Below are positions 1 to 8,765 of a stretch of 64,000 nt of DNA, piece after piece. The stretch lies in assembly GCF_013032855.1 (NCBI RefSeq), contig NZ_WQDA01000003.1:496001-560000 (forward strand), in the 5' to 3' direction. The notes below the pieces were generated by a model. That model saw only the letters and a program-made list of their open reading frames with translations. It had not been told where the DNA came from and searched no databases. The stretch is from Ruegeria arenilitoris (GTDB lineage Bacteria > Pseudomonadota > Alphaproteobacteria > Rhodobacterales > Rhodobacteraceae). Each line of letters begins with the position of its first letter. The first letter of the stretch is position 1. Both the position numbers and the translations under genes were made by a program.

Positions 1-1
1 C

Positions 2-442
2 GCCGCGTTGATCACAGGTGTTCAGCTGGCTTTGCTGTTCGGGGGCGTGATCGACATGCTGGGCATTGCCAAGTCTCCGCTCTTTGCTGCCGGTCTTCTG
101 ATTGCCGTCGGTGCCTTTCAATTCACGCGCGCCAAGGAAGTGTGCCACGGGGTGTGTCATGCACCCATGACCTATTTCCTTGGACACTGGCGCACCGGCT
201 TTTCTGGCGGTCTGCGTATGGGCCTTGGGCTGGGCGCCTTTTGTGTCGGCTGCTGCTGGGGGTTCATGGCGCTTGGCTTTGTCGGAGGCGTGATGAGCCT
301 GCTGTGGATGGGCTTGGCGACCCTGTTCATGGTGTTGGAGAAATTGCCCCAGATCGGTCATGTTCTGACACGGCCGCTGGGTTTCGCTTTGATTGCAGGT
401 GGCCTTGGGCTACTGATCTACCCAATTGCATACGGAGGATAA
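2..442 (+). CDS. DUF2182 predicted metal-binding integral membrane protein (5' end outside window)
   Basis: The reading frame is open at the left edge, so the N-terminus is missing; the visible part is 146 residues. It is strongly hydrophobic with about four membrane segments. Between two of them are Cys/His/Met-containing stretches (CHGVCHAPM and, further on, CVGCCWGFM), the hallmark of DUF2182 (COG5486), which is described as a metal-binding membrane family without a known reaction. A Shine-Dalgarno-like GGAGG at 434-438 overlaps the end of the gene and serves the next gene. DUF2182 and DUF1326 genes often sit side by side, as here, which supports both calls. The function is unknown; a role in metal or thiol handling at the inner membrane is only an inference. 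Confidence 0.8.
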   Translation, partial: AALITGVQLALLFGGVIDMLGIAKSPLFAAGLLIAVGAFQFTRAKEVCHGVCHAPMTYFLGHWRTGFSGGLRMGLGLGAFCVGCCWGFMALGFVGGVMSLLWMGLATLFMVLEKLPQIGHVLTRPLGFALIAGGLGLLIYPIAYGG

Positions 443-446
443 GCCG

Positions 447-1151
447 ATGGCAAAAAACAGAAAACCCGATGCCGACAAGCTGCCGGTCAGTCAGCGAATT
501 GACAGCCGGATGCCAAATCCCAAGCGCCGCGAGATGAGCCCGACGGACTGGGCCATCAAGGGTGAGCTTATCCTGAACTGCTCCTGCGACGTGTTCTGCC
601 CCTGCGTGGTTTCGCTGGGGGCGCACCCTCCGACCGAAGGGCATTGTCATGCGTGGATGGGCGTGATCATTGACGAGGGACACTATGAAGGTGAGGACCT
701 GTCAGGTCTGAACGTCGGTCTGCTGGTCGATATTCCTGGCCGGATGGGCGAAGGCCAGTGGAAGGTTGCCGCTTACGTGGATGAGCGCGCAAGTGGCAAG
801 GCGTACAACGGCCTGTTGCAGATTTTCAGCGGGCAGGCCGGTGGCACCACTGGGCTGTTCACGATGCTGGTGAGTGAAATCATCGGGGCCGAGCGTGCTC
901 CGGTGCAGATCGAGCGCGACGGCAACAAACGCCGCATCGTCATCGGCCGCAAGATCCAGGGTGAGATCGAGATGCTGGCAGGCAAAGATCCCGAGCATCC
1001 GGTCATGGTGTCCAATTCCAAGTATTGGATGGGCCCGGACATCATCGTGGCGCGTGGCACCAAGTCGAAGGTGCGCGATTATGGTCGTGTCTGGGATTTC
1101 GGCGGCAAATCTGCCGAAATCTGCCCGATCGACTGGCACGGACCCAAGTGA
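447..1151 (+). CDS. DUF1326 domain-containing protein
   Basis: A 234-residue soluble protein. The ATG at 447 is preceded at 8 nt by GGAGG, which fixes the start; an in-frame ATG at 426 lies inside the upstream gene. A dense Cys/His cluster lies near residues 45-68 (C45, C47, C51, C53, then H60, H66, C67 and H68), matching the DUF1326 (COG5588) signature and looking like a metal- or redox-active site. The rest is mixed alpha/beta. The stop codon shares one base with the ATG of the next gene (TGATG), indicating translational coupling. No reaction is known for the family. Its position just before dmdA suggests a possible link with sulfur or metal handling, which is unproven. Confidence 0.8.
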   Translation: MAKNRKPDADKLPVSQRIDSRMPNPKRREMSPTDWAIKGELILNCSCDVFCPCVVSLGAHPPTEGHCHAWMGVIIDEGHYEGEDLSGLNVGLLVDIPGRMGEGQWKVAAYVDERASGKAYNGLLQIFSGQAGGTTGLFTMLVSEIIGAERAPVQIERDGNKRRIVIGRKIQGEIEMLAGKDPEHPVMVSNSKYWMGPDIIVARGTKSKVRDYGRVWDFGGKSAEICPIDWHGPK

Positions 1152-1678
1152 TGATCACCGGCGCCTATGCACAGCAGATGGCCCGCTATAACCGCTGGCA
1201 GAACAGCCAGTTGGCGGGCTTTCTTCAAGAGCTTTCGCCCGAGGAGTTGACCCGGGAGCGCGGTGCGTTTTTCGGGTCGATCCTGGGGACTGCCAACCAT
1301 CTGCTGTGGGGCGACTGGATTTGGATGTCGCGGTTCGACAAAGGTCCGGGGCCTGATAGCAATCCGCACCGCAAGGGCGGCGGTATTCACGAAAGCGTCC
1401 ACCTGTGCCCGGATCTGGCGCACTGGCTTCCACTGCGCGAGACCATCGATGCGCGGATCGATGCTTGGGTTGAAACTCTGGGCGACGAGCCAATCTCGGG
1501 TCCGTTCACCTGGTATTCCGCGGCAAAAGAAGAAGACATTACATTACCTTACGCCGTGTGTGTGATGCATTTTTTCAATCATCAAACGCATCACCGGGGA
1601 CAAATCCACAAAATGCTGACCGAGGCCGGGTCTGGGGCCCCGGTCAGTGATCTCGTTTTCTTGCCCGAGGAGGTCTAA
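1151..1678 (+). CDS. DinB/YfiT superfamily four-helix-bundle protein
   Basis: A 175-residue protein whose ATG overlaps the DUF1326 stop by one base. It has the DinB-like pattern: an N-terminal helix, a motif with H50 in NHLLWGD, and a C-terminal motif around residues 140-153 (NHQTHHRGQIH) that supplies H144 and H148. These three histidines are the expected metal-binding triad. Members of the wider superfamily include thiol-dependent S-transferases and maleylpyruvate isomerase, so a thiol-linked reaction is plausible but not shown. The stop codon TAA ends at 1678 and the dmdA start follows immediately, with the dmdA ribosome-binding site (GAGGAGG) inside the end of this gene. Co-expression with dmdA is therefore likely. 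Confidence 0.82.
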   Translation: MITGAYAQQMARYNRWQNSQLAGFLQELSPEELTRERGAFFGSILGTANHLLWGDWIWMSRFDKGPGPDSNPHRKGGGIHESVHLCPDLAHWLPLRETIDARIDAWVETLGDEPISGPFTWYSAAKEEDITLPYAVCVMHFFNHQTHHRGQIHKMLTEAGSGAPVSDLVFLPEEV

Positions 1679-2782
1679 GTGCCACAGATTTCTTTGTCGC
1701 GCCGGCTGCGGCGCACGCCGTTCTCCGACGGGGTCGAGGCGGCCGGTGTCAAAGGTTATACCGTGTACAACCGGATGTTGCTGCCCACGGTATTTGAAAG
1801 CGTCGAGGCCGACTATCGGCATCTCAAAACCCACGTGCAGGTCTGGGACGTATCATGCGAGCGGCAGGTCGAACTGCGCGGTCCCGATGCGGCGCGGCTG
1901 ATGCAGATGCTGACCCCGCGCGACCTGCGCGGCATGCTGCCGGGCCAGTGCTACTATGTGCCGATCGTGGACGAAACCGGGGGAATGCTGAACGATCCCG
2001 TGGCGGTGAAACTGGCGGATGACCGCTGGTGGATTTCGATCGCAGACAGCGATTTGCTGTTGTGGGTTAAAGGCTTGGCCAACGGATATCGGCTGGATGT
2101 TCTGGTGGATGAACCAGACGTGTCGCCCTTGGCGGTGCAGGGACCCAACTCGGATGACCTGATGGCGCGGGTCTTTGGCGACCGGGTGCGTGATATCCGC
2201 TTCTTCAAGTTCGACATGTTCCAGTTCGAGGGGCGTGATCTGGCGATTGCGCGGTCGGGCTATTCCAAACAGGGCGGGTTCGAGATCTATGTCGAAGGCG
2301 GCGACGTCGGCATGCCCTTGTGGAATGCGCTTTTCGCCGCCGGAGAGGACCTGCAGGTTCGGGCGGGCTGCCCCAACCTGATCGAGCGGATCGAGGGCGG
2401 GTTGCTGTCTTACGGCAATGACATGACCGATGACAACACTCCCCATGAATGCGGGTTGGGCAAGTTCTGCAACACGCATACGGCCATTGGCTGCATCGGG
2501 CGGGATGCGCTGTTGCGGGTGGCCAAAGAGGGGCCGGTTCAGCAAATCCGCCCGATCGCGATCGAGGGCGACGCGGTGCCCCCCTGTGATCGGCCGTGGC
2601 CGGTCTATGGCGGCGGCAAGCGTGTGGGCCAGGTGACCTCGGCTACCTGGTCGCCGGATTTTCAAACCAACGTGTCGATCGGTATGCTGCGGCTGAGCCA
2701 TTGGGATCCGGGAACGCAGGTCGAAGTCGAAACGCCGTCTGGAATGCGGACTGCAATCGTGCAGGACAAGTTCTGGATTTGA
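1679..2782 (+). CDS. dmdA: Dimethylsulfoniopropionate demethylase DmdA
   Basis: A 367-residue GcvT-fold enzyme that transfers a methyl group from DMSP to tetrahydrofolate, giving methylmercaptopropionate and 5-methyl-THF, the first step of the demethylation pathway. It carries features typical of true DmdA rather than glycine-cleavage GcvT: RRTPF at 11-15, GYTVYN at 26-31, CYYVP at 91-95, QGGFEIYVEG at 198-207 and the SYGNDMT...PHECGLGKFCN stretch at 244-265. Length fits the family (about 365). The start is GTG, directly after the upstream stop and behind GAGGAGG. acuI lies 88 nt downstream, an arrangement known from Ruegeria pomeroyi. A general aminomethyltransferase is the alternative, made unlikely by the motifs and by acuI. 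Confidence 0.93.
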   Translation: MPQISLSRRLRRTPFSDGVEAAGVKGYTVYNRMLLPTVFESVEADYRHLKTHVQVWDVSCERQVELRGPDAARLMQMLTPRDLRGMLPGQCYYVPIVDETGGMLNDPVAVKLADDRWWISIADSDLLLWVKGLANGYRLDVLVDEPDVSPLAVQGPNSDDLMARVFGDRVRDIRFFKFDMFQFEGRDLAIARSGYSKQGGFEIYVEGGDVGMPLWNALFAAGEDLQVRAGCPNLIERIEGGLLSYGNDMTDDNTPHECGLGKFCNTHTAIGCIGRDALLRVAKEGPVQQIRPIAIEGDAVPPCDRPWPVYGGGKRVGQVTSATWSPDFQTNVSIGMLRLSHWDPGTQVEVETPSGMRTAIVQDKFWI

Positions 2783-2870
2783 GCCGGGAAGGGCGCGCGG
2801 GACGCGCCCGGGAAGCATTTGGGCCAGATGAGAGATCGATCGGGCCACGGTCAATGAAAGGAATTGGAAT

Positions 2871-3866
2871 ATGTTCAACGCTTTGGTGATGGAAAAGGAC
2901 GAGGAAAGCGGACTGGCCAGCCCGGTGATCAAGCAGATCTCGGAAGATGACTTGCCGCATGGTGAAGTACGTGTGGCCGTCGAGTTCTCGACCGTCAACT
3001 ACAAGGATGGTTTGTGCATGTCGCCCAAGGGCGGCGGTCTGGTCCGAAATTACCCGCATGTGCCCGGGATCGACTATGCCGGAACTGTCGAAGAATCCTC
3101 AGACGACAGGTACAAGCCCGGCGACAAAGTGGTGTTGACCGGTTGGCGCGTGGGTGAGGCGCATTGGGGTGGATACGCCCAGAAGGCCAGCGCGCTGGCC
3201 GATTGGCTCGTCCCTCTGCCCGAGGGGTTGAGCACGCGCCGGGCCATGGCCGTGGGAACTGCCGGTTTTACCGCGATGCTGGCGGTGATGGCGCTGGAAG
3301 ATCACGGTCTGACGCCCGACCGCGGGCCGGTTCTGGTAACCGGTGCAGCCGGGGGCGTCGGCTCGGTTGCCACGGCGATTTTGGCCAATCTGGGATACGA
3401 AGTTGCGGCAGTGACCGGGCGGCCTGAAACCGAAGGCTATCTGAAGGCGCTTGGTGCGACGTCGATCGTGCCGCGTGACGAGTTGAACGAAACCACCAAA
3501 CGTCCGCTGGAAAGCGAAACCTGGGCTGGCTGCGTTGATGCCGTCGGGGGCGCAATGCTGGCGCGCGTTCTGGGTCAGATGAAGTATGGCGCCTCAGTGG
3601 CAGCGGTCGGTCTGGCCGGTGGCGCGGGCTTGCCGGCGACCGTCATTCCGTTCCTGCTGCGCGGAGTCAACCTGTTGGGTATCGACAGCGTGATGCAGCC
3701 GTTCGACAACCGACTGCGGGCCTGGCAGCGGGTGGCTTCGGATCTGCCGATGGACAAGCTGGAAGCGATGATTCAGCCGGCCACTCTGAATGATCTTCCG
3801 AAGCTGGGTGCCGACATCCTCAACGGTCAGGTCAAGGGACGCGTGGTCGTTGACCTGAACGCCTGA
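2871..3866 (+). CDS. acuI: Acrylyl-CoA reductase (NADPH) AcuI
   Basis: A 331-residue medium-chain reductase of the YhdH/AcuI type. It reduces toxic acryloyl-CoA to propionyl-CoA with NADPH, serving both DMSP cleavage and demethylation routes. The family-typical NYKDGLC motif is at 43-49, VPGIDYAG at 64-71, and the nucleotide-binding loop GAAGGVGSVA at 158-167 with TGR at 182-184 for the NADPH phosphate. There are no zinc-binding cysteines, as expected for this branch. The ATG is preceded by AAAGGA. It follows dmdA by 88 nt without an obvious terminator, so the two are probably co-transcribed. An intrinsic terminator stands 20 nt after the stop. Confidence 0.93.
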   Translation: MFNALVMEKDEESGLASPVIKQISEDDLPHGEVRVAVEFSTVNYKDGLCMSPKGGGLVRNYPHVPGIDYAGTVEESSDDRYKPGDKVVLTGWRVGEAHWGGYAQKASALADWLVPLPEGLSTRRAMAVGTAGFTAMLAVMALEDHGLTPDRGPVLVTGAAGGVGSVATAILANLGYEVAAVTGRPETEGYLKALGATSIVPRDELNETTKRPLESETWAGCVDAVGGAMLARVLGQMKYGASVAAVGLAGGAGLPATVIPFLLRGVNLLGIDSVMQPFDNRLRAWQRVASDLPMDKLEAMIQPATLNDLPKLGADILNGQVKGRVVVDLNA

Positions 3867-3886
3867 GCCTTAGTTTTTTCTGTGCC

Positions 3887-3917
3887 AGACCGGCCCGCCA
3901 CAGGGTCGGTCTTTTTT
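3887..3917 (+). terminator. Intrinsic terminator after acuI
   Basis: A 10-bp GC-rich stem (3887-3896 with 3903-3912, one G-U pair) encloses a 6-nt loop and is followed by a run of six T. It closes the dmdA-acuI operon before frr. Confidence 0.85.
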
Positions 3918-3957
3918 GTTTGGGGGATCGGTTTTTTCGCGGAAACAACTCTGGTCA

Positions 3958-3986
3958 TTGCCACATTTCCCGATCATGATTGCTAT
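3958..3986 (+). promoter_or_regulatory. Candidate sigma-70-type promoter for frr operon
   Basis: TTGCCA at 3958-3963 and TGCTAT at 3981-3986 are separated by 17 nt, about 64 nt before the frr start. It lies between the acuI terminator and frr, where a promoter for the long envelope operon is expected. The -10 element is imperfect. Confidence 0.4.
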
Positions 3987-4049
3987 ACATCCCAGGTGCG
4001 ATGGCGTAAGAGCCATTCCAACATCACCTGAAGACGGGGAGTGAGCAGC

Positions 4050-4613
4050 ATGTCTGACGATTTTGAACTGGACACCGATGATTTGAAACGCCGCATGGAT
4101 GGCGCGATGGCCAACCTCAGAACCGAATTCGCGTCGCTGCGCACCGGGCGTGCGTCGGCTTCGATGCTCGAGCCGGTTATGGTGGATGCGTATGGGTCGA
4201 TGACACCGATCAACCAGGTCGGCACTGTAAACGTTCCCGAGCCGCGCATGGTCACCGTGAATGTTTGGGACAAGTCCTTGGTCGGCAAAGTGGAAAAGGC
4301 GATCCGGGAAAGCGGACTGGGCATCAACCCGCAGCTGAACGGAACGATCATCATGCTGCCTATCCCCGAGCTGAACGAAGAGCGCCGCCGCGAGCTGGGC
4401 AAAGTGGCCGGGCAATACGCCGAACACGCCCGCGTTGCCATTCGCAACGTGCGCCGCGATGGCATGGATCAGATCAAGAAAGCCAAGGCCGACGGCCTGT
4501 CGGAAGACGATCAGAAGTTCTGGGAAACCGAGGTTCAGGAACTGACCGACCAGATGATCAAGGCCGTAGATGCGGCCCTTGAGGCCAAGCAGGCCGAAAT
4601 CATGCAGGTTTGA
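4050..4613 (+). CDS. frr: Ribosome recycling factor
   Basis: A 187-residue protein that, with EF-G, splits post-termination ribosomes. It shows the RRF signature, with the conserved [11 protein letters not shown] segment near the N-terminus, the [13 protein letters not shown] region and the long C-terminal helix carrying [12 protein letters not shown]. Length matches the family (185). I chose the ATG at 4050, preceded by GGGGA at 4036-4040; the frame also opens at a GTG at 4041 that has no good spacing. In many bacteria pyrH lies directly upstream; here the neighbour is acuI, so frr begins a new transcription unit. uppS follows after 9 nt. Confidence 0.96.
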   Translation: MSDDFELDTDDLKRRMDGAMANLRTEFASLRTGRASASMLEPVMVDAYGSMTPINQVGTVNVPEPRMVTVNVWDKSLVGKVEKAIRESGLGINPQLNGTIIMLPIPELNEERRRELGKVAGQYAEHARVAIRNVRRDGMDQIKKAKADGLSEDDQKFWETEVQELTDQMIKAVDAALEAKQAEIMQV

Positions 4614-4622
4614 GCGCAAGCC

Positions 4623-5354
4623 ATGCCCGCTGATCCCCAAAACGAGCCCCCCTGTGGTCCGCGTCACGTGGCCATCATCATGGATGGCAACGGTAGGTGG
4701 GCCCAGGCGCGCGGCCGGCCACGGCTGTACGGGCATCACGCCGGTGCCCGTCGGGTGCGCGAAGTGGTCGAAGCCTGCCCGGGGCTGGGGATCAAGTACC
4801 TGACGATTTTTGCCTTCTCGACGGAAAACTGGAAACGGACCCAGGTCGAGGTTGCCGGTTTGATGAGCCTGTTCAAGCGCTACATCATCAAGGAAACCCG
4901 AACCCTGGCCCAAAACGGTATCCGTGTCCGATTCATCGGCGACAGGGTGCGGCTGGATGCCAAACTGATCGAGTTGATGGACACGTTGGAGCGCGAGACG
5001 TCCGACAATGACCTTGTCCACCTGACCGTCGCTCTCAACTATGGTGGTCGGGACGAAGTGGCCCGGGCAACCAAGCGGCTGGCGCGGGACGTTGCCGCAG
5101 GCAACCTGCGGCCAGAAGATGTCGACGAGGAAACGCTGCCCAGATATCTGGACACGCGCGTCCTGCCTGACCCCGATCTGGTCATTCGCACCAGCGGCGA
5201 GGCGCGGATATCGAATTTCCTTCTCTGGCAATCCGCTTACTCGGAATACGAATTCATCGACACGCTCTGGCCCGACTTCACCGCGGCCGAGCTGGAACGG
5301 CTGTGCAAGAGCTTCGGGTCGCGCGAACGCCGGTTCGGAGCAGTTCCGGCATGA
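4623..5354 (+). CDS. uppS: Polyprenyl diphosphate synthase (undecaprenyl-PP synthase, UppS)
   Basis: A 243-residue cis-prenyltransferase that extends farnesyl diphosphate with isopentenyl units to give the undecaprenyl carrier for peptidoglycan and other surface polymers. The signature IIMDGNGRWA is near residues 19-28, with the catalytic Asp in DGNGRW; FAFSTENWKR and the C-terminal region with RTSGEARISNFLLWQ (pyrophosphate-binding Arg residues) are also present. The RISNFLLWQ segment matches the family RxSNFLxWQ. The stop overlaps the cdsA start (ATGA). Confidence 0.96.
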   Translation: MPADPQNEPPCGPRHVAIIMDGNGRWAQARGRPRLYGHHAGARRVREVVEACPGLGIKYLTIFAFSTENWKRTQVEVAGLMSLFKRYIIKETRTLAQNGIRVRFIGDRVRLDAKLIELMDTLERETSDNDLVHLTVALNYGGRDEVARATKRLARDVAAGNLRPEDVDEETLPRYLDTRVLPDPDLVIRTSGEARISNFLLWQSAYSEYEFIDTLWPDFTAAELERLCKSFGSRERRFGAVPA

Positions 5355-6133
5355 CGGACGGCCGATGGTCCGACCTCACCACCCGGGTGTTGTCTGCCCT
5401 GGTACTGGTCGCTATTGGAGCGGTCGAGGTTTGGCTGGGCGGACTATGGTTCGAGACATTTGTTGCCGCAGCGTGCGGTCTGATGACCTGGGAACTGGTT
5501 CGCATGATCGATTCCGATCGGATGGGCGTCGCGGTTCAGTTGGGAATCCTGACCGGCGTTGCCGTCATGCTCAGCTATCATGTTCCGCCGCTCTACAAAC
5601 TGCCCTTTCTGATCGCGCCCGCACTGGTCGGGGCAGGGCAGGTCTCGCACTCACGCGGGATCTACGTGCTGTTTGCCATGTGGATTGCCTGTGCGGGTTA
5701 CGGGTTCATCCAGATCCGCGAGACGATGGGGTTTGGCTGGATGGTCTGGTTGATCCTGGTCGTCGTTGCCACGGACGTAGCTGGTTACTTTGTGGGAAAG
5801 ACGTTCGGTGGCCCGAAGTTCTGGCCGCGGGTCAGCCCCAAGAAAACCTGGTCGGGCACGGCGGGCGGCTGGGTGGCAGCCGCGCTGGTGGGCGCAGCCG
5901 TTGCCGCGTATGCCGGGTTTGGCTATCGGTTTGTTTTGGTTTCGGTCCTGGCCTCGATGGCCAGCCAGGCCGGTGATATCGTGGAAAGCGCCGTCAAGCG
6001 GCGGTTCGGGGTCAAAGACAGCTCGAACCTGGTGCCAGGACATGGCGGTTTTCTGGATCGATTTGACGGCATGATGGGTGCATCGCTGATGGTTCTGATC
6101 GCGTCGCTGGTCTATTCGCCCGGGGAAATCTGA
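5351..6133 (+). CDS. cdsA: Phosphatidate cytidylyltransferase CdsA
   Basis: A 260-residue polytopic inner-membrane enzyme making CDP-diacylglycerol from phosphatidate and CTP, the precursor of all phospholipids. About seven or eight membrane segments are visible. The C-terminal family signature runs from the AVKRRFGVKDSS region to PGHGGFLDRFD, with acidic and Lys residues for metal and CTP. The start is the ATG at 5351 that overlaps the uppS stop; an earlier frame extension to 5303 lies wholly within uppS. The stop overlaps the dxr start by one base. The tight overlaps indicate a translationally coupled operon. Confidence 0.95.
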   Translation: MTDGRWSDLTTRVLSALVLVAIGAVEVWLGGLWFETFVAAACGLMTWELVRMIDSDRMGVAVQLGILTGVAVMLSYHVPPLYKLPFLIAPALVGAGQVSHSRGIYVLFAMWIACAGYGFIQIRETMGFGWMVWLILVVVATDVAGYFVGKTFGGPKFWPRVSPKKTWSGTAGGWVAAALVGAAVAAYAGFGYRFVLVSVLASMASQAGDIVESAVKRRFGVKDSSNLVPGHGGFLDRFDGMMGASLMVLIASLVYSPGEI

Positions 6134-7305
6134 TGCGAAAGGTTTCGATATTCGGCGCGACCGGATCGATTGGCCAGAATACGATCGATCTGATTGCTCG
6201 GGCCCCGGAGGATTACAAGGTGGTCGCCGTCACCGGCGGGGCGAATGTCCGGCAGTTGGCGCAGGACGCCCGCCGGCTGGGCGCTGAAGTGGCAGTAACC
6301 GCCTTTGACCAGCATCTGGATGATCTTCGTGATGCATTGTCCGGCACAGGGATCGAGGCTGCCGCGGGCGCAACCGCGCTGATCGAAGCGGCCGCTCGCC
6401 CAGCAGACTGGGTCATGTCCGCCATTGTTGGCTCGGCCGGTTTGGCGCCGGGGCTTGAGGCTTTGAAGCAGGGCGCGACCCTGGCCTTGGCAAACAAGGA
6501 AACGCTGGTGTGTGCCGGCCCGCTTGTTCTGGAAACCGCGGAACGCCATGGCGCGCGTCTGCTGCCTGTCGACAGCGAGCATTCGGCGGTCTTTCAGGCG
6601 CTTGTGGGTGAAGACATGGATGCGGTCGAACGCATCATCATCACTGCCAGCGGCGGCGCCTTTCGCGACTGGCCGGTCGAGAAGCTGGCCGGCGCTACGG
6701 TCGAGCAAGCTTCGAGCCACCCCAATTGGGACATGGGACAGCGGATAACAATCGACAGCGCCTCGATGTTCAACAAGGCGTTGGAAGTGATCGAGACCAA
6801 AGAGTTTTTCGGGATCAACCCTGACCAGATCGAGGTTGTGGTTCACCCGGAATCCATCGTGCATGCTCTGGTCGGATTTCGCGATGGCGCAGTGATGGCG
6901 CATTTGGGCGCGCCTGATATGCGGCACGCGATCGGCTATGCTCTGCATTGGCCCGAAAGGCGCGACCTGCCTGTGCCGCGCCTGGACTTGGCCAAGTTGG
7001 GTCAGCTGCGTTTTCGTGATCCGGACCCGGCGCGCTACCCGGCCTTGCGGCTGGCCCGCGAGGTCATGCGGCGCGGTGGCCTGTCAGGCGCGATCTTCAA
7101 CGCCGCCAAGGAGCGTGCGTTGGATCATTTCATCGGTCAACGCATCGGCTTTCTGGACATGACCGACGCCGTGGCCGCCGTTCTGGACCGTTTCGACGAT
7201 GCAGGCGGCCTTATTGATGCCCCTTTGACCCTTGATAACGTCCTGAAAACGGACCATCTGGCACGTCAATGGGTGGATGACGCCGTACTACGAAGAGCAG
7301 GATAG
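6133..7305 (+). CDS. dxr: 1-deoxy-D-xylulose-5-phosphate reductoisomerase
   Basis: A 390-residue enzyme that converts DXP to 2-C-methyl-D-erythritol 4-phosphate using NADPH, the committed step of the MEP isoprenoid pathway; it supplies isoprenoids for uppS in the same operon. The NADPH-binding motif GATGSIGQNT is at residues 8-17. The conserved NKE (ANKETLV), the metal-binding stretch VDSEHSA and SGGAFRD are all present. Length agrees with the family (about 390-400). The ATG overlaps the cdsA stop by one base. rseP starts 5 nt after the stop if the TTG start is correct. Confidence 0.97.
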   Translation: MRKVSIFGATGSIGQNTIDLIARAPEDYKVVAVTGGANVRQLAQDARRLGAEVAVTAFDQHLDDLRDALSGTGIEAAAGATALIEAAARPADWVMSAIVGSAGLAPGLEALKQGATLALANKETLVCAGPLVLETAERHGARLLPVDSEHSAVFQALVGEDMDAVERIIITASGGAFRDWPVEKLAGATVEQASSHPNWDMGQRITIDSASMFNKALEVIETKEFFGINPDQIEVVVHPESIVHALVGFRDGAVMAHLGAPDMRHAIGYALHWPERRDLPVPRLDLAKLGQLRFRDPDPARYPALRLAREVMRRGGLSGAIFNAAKERALDHFIGQRIGFLDMTDAVAAVLDRFDDAGGLIDAPLTLDNVLKTDHLARQWVDDAVLRRAG

Positions 7306-7309
7306 AATT

Positions 7310-8662
7310 TTGGACATACTCTCGCTGATCCCGCAATTTGGTGGGCTGGTCTATACGATTGCCGCATTCGTCGTGGCGCTGTCCGTCATCGTGGCGGTGC
7401 ATGAATACGGGCATTACATCGTTGGCCGCTGGTCCGGGATCCATGCCGAGGTGTTCTCGTTGGGGTTTGGTCCGGTGCTATGGAGCCGAATGGACAAACG
7501 CGGCACCAAATGGCAGATCGCTCTGCTGCCTTTTGGCGGCTACGTGAAATTCCTGGGCGATGCCAATGCGGCCTCGGGCAAGGACACCGAGACGATGGCC
7601 GAAATCACCACGCAAAGCCCCGAGGAATTGCGTCGAACGATGCATGGCGCACCGCTTTGGGCGCGGACTGCCACGGTTGCGGCCGGGCCGGTCTTCAATT
7701 TCGTTCTGTCGATCCTTGTCTTCGGCTTGATCTTCTGGTCGCAAGGCGTGACCCGCGAGCCACTGACGGTCGGATCGCTGAAACCTCTGCCGGGCACCGT
7801 GCAGGAGCTTCAGGAGGGGGACGAAATCGTTGCGATCGCCGGCATCCCCACGCCTGATTTCGATCAGGAGGGGGCTTGGACCGAGTTTACCGAAGCGCTG
7901 CCGGTGCAGCCGGTTCTCGAATACACTGTCATCCGCGACGGCCAGACCCTCGACGTGTCGGCACCGTGGCTGTTCCCGCCCTTGATCCAGCAGGTCGCCC
8001 CGCGTAGTGCTGCGATGGATATCCAGTTGCAGGCGGGCGACGTCATCACCTCGGTTGATGGCGAACCGATTTTTGCCTTCGAACAGCTTAAGGAAAAGGT
8101 CGAAAGCTCGGACGGAAAGGTGCTTCTGCTGGACGTCTGGCGCGACGGCGCCGAGTTGGAATTTGCACTGGCGCCGCGTCGCACGGATGAACCGCAGGCG
8201 GACGGCGGCTTCAAAACCGAATGGCGGATTGGAATCGTCGGCGGCATGATGCTGGTGCCGGCGACCGAACCTGCGGGTCTAGTCGACTCGCTGCATGGCG
8301 GTGTCATCCAGACCGGCCGCATCATCGAGGGGTCGCTGTCCGGTATTTGGCACATGGTCACCGGTGCGATCAGCACCTGCAACATGTCCGGACCCATTGG
8401 TATCGCGGAAACCTCAGGAGCGATGGCGAGCCAAGGGGCACAGAGCTTCATCTTCTTCATCGCGGTTCTGTCCACTGCTGTAGGCTTGCTGAACCTGTTC
8501 CCAATCCCGGCATTGGACGGGGGCCACCTTGTTTTCTATGCCTATGAAGCAGTCGCGGGGAAACCGCCCAGCGACCGAGCTTTGCAACTGTTGATGGCGG
8601 TGGGCATCACGTTGATTCTCAGCCTCATGATCTTCTCGGTAAGCAACGACCTGTTCTGCTGA
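7310..8662 (+). CDS. rseP: Site-2 metalloprotease RseP
   Basis: A 450-residue inner-membrane zinc protease that cuts anti-sigma factors or signal-peptide remnants within the membrane. The HEYGH zinc motif (HExxH) lies in the first membrane helix at 31-35, a PDZ region spans the middle, and the second active-site part PIPALDGGH lies in the C-terminal membrane part. I propose TTG at 7310, giving MDILSLIPQF and placing an AGGAT-like site upstream. An alternative ATG at 7277 would add 11 residues and overlap dxr by 29 nt. It is followed by a 42-codon gene and then bamA. Confidence 0.93.
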   Translation: MDILSLIPQFGGLVYTIAAFVVALSVIVAVHEYGHYIVGRWSGIHAEVFSLGFGPVLWSRMDKRGTKWQIALLPFGGYVKFLGDANAASGKDTETMAEITTQSPEELRRTMHGAPLWARTATVAAGPVFNFVLSILVFGLIFWSQGVTREPLTVGSLKPLPGTVQELQEGDEIVAIAGIPTPDFDQEGAWTEFTEALPVQPVLEYTVIRDGQTLDVSAPWLFPPLIQQVAPRSAAMDIQLQAGDVITSVDGEPIFAFEQLKEKVESSDGKVLLLDVWRDGAELEFALAPRRTDEPQADGGFKTEWRIGIVGGMMLVPATEPAGLVDSLHGGVIQTGRIIEGSLSGIWHMVTGAISTCNMSGPIGIAETSGAMASQGAQSFIFFIAVLSTAVGLLNLFPIPALDGGHLVFYAYEAVAGKPPSDRALQLLMAVGITLILSLMIFSVSNDLFC

Positions 8663-8765
8663 TTGTGGCGGCATTGACGCGTTGCGGTCGCAAAATTGCC
8701 TCAATTCAAACCTATTCTGTTTGGGGTAATTTTGCCGAGACATGCAACCAAGCGGGCTGTGACCA

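Noticed and set aside
3870..5231. 453-codon minus-strand frame opposite frr and uppS
   Set aside because: Antisense shadow of two highly conserved genes, without a start signal or domain-like composition.
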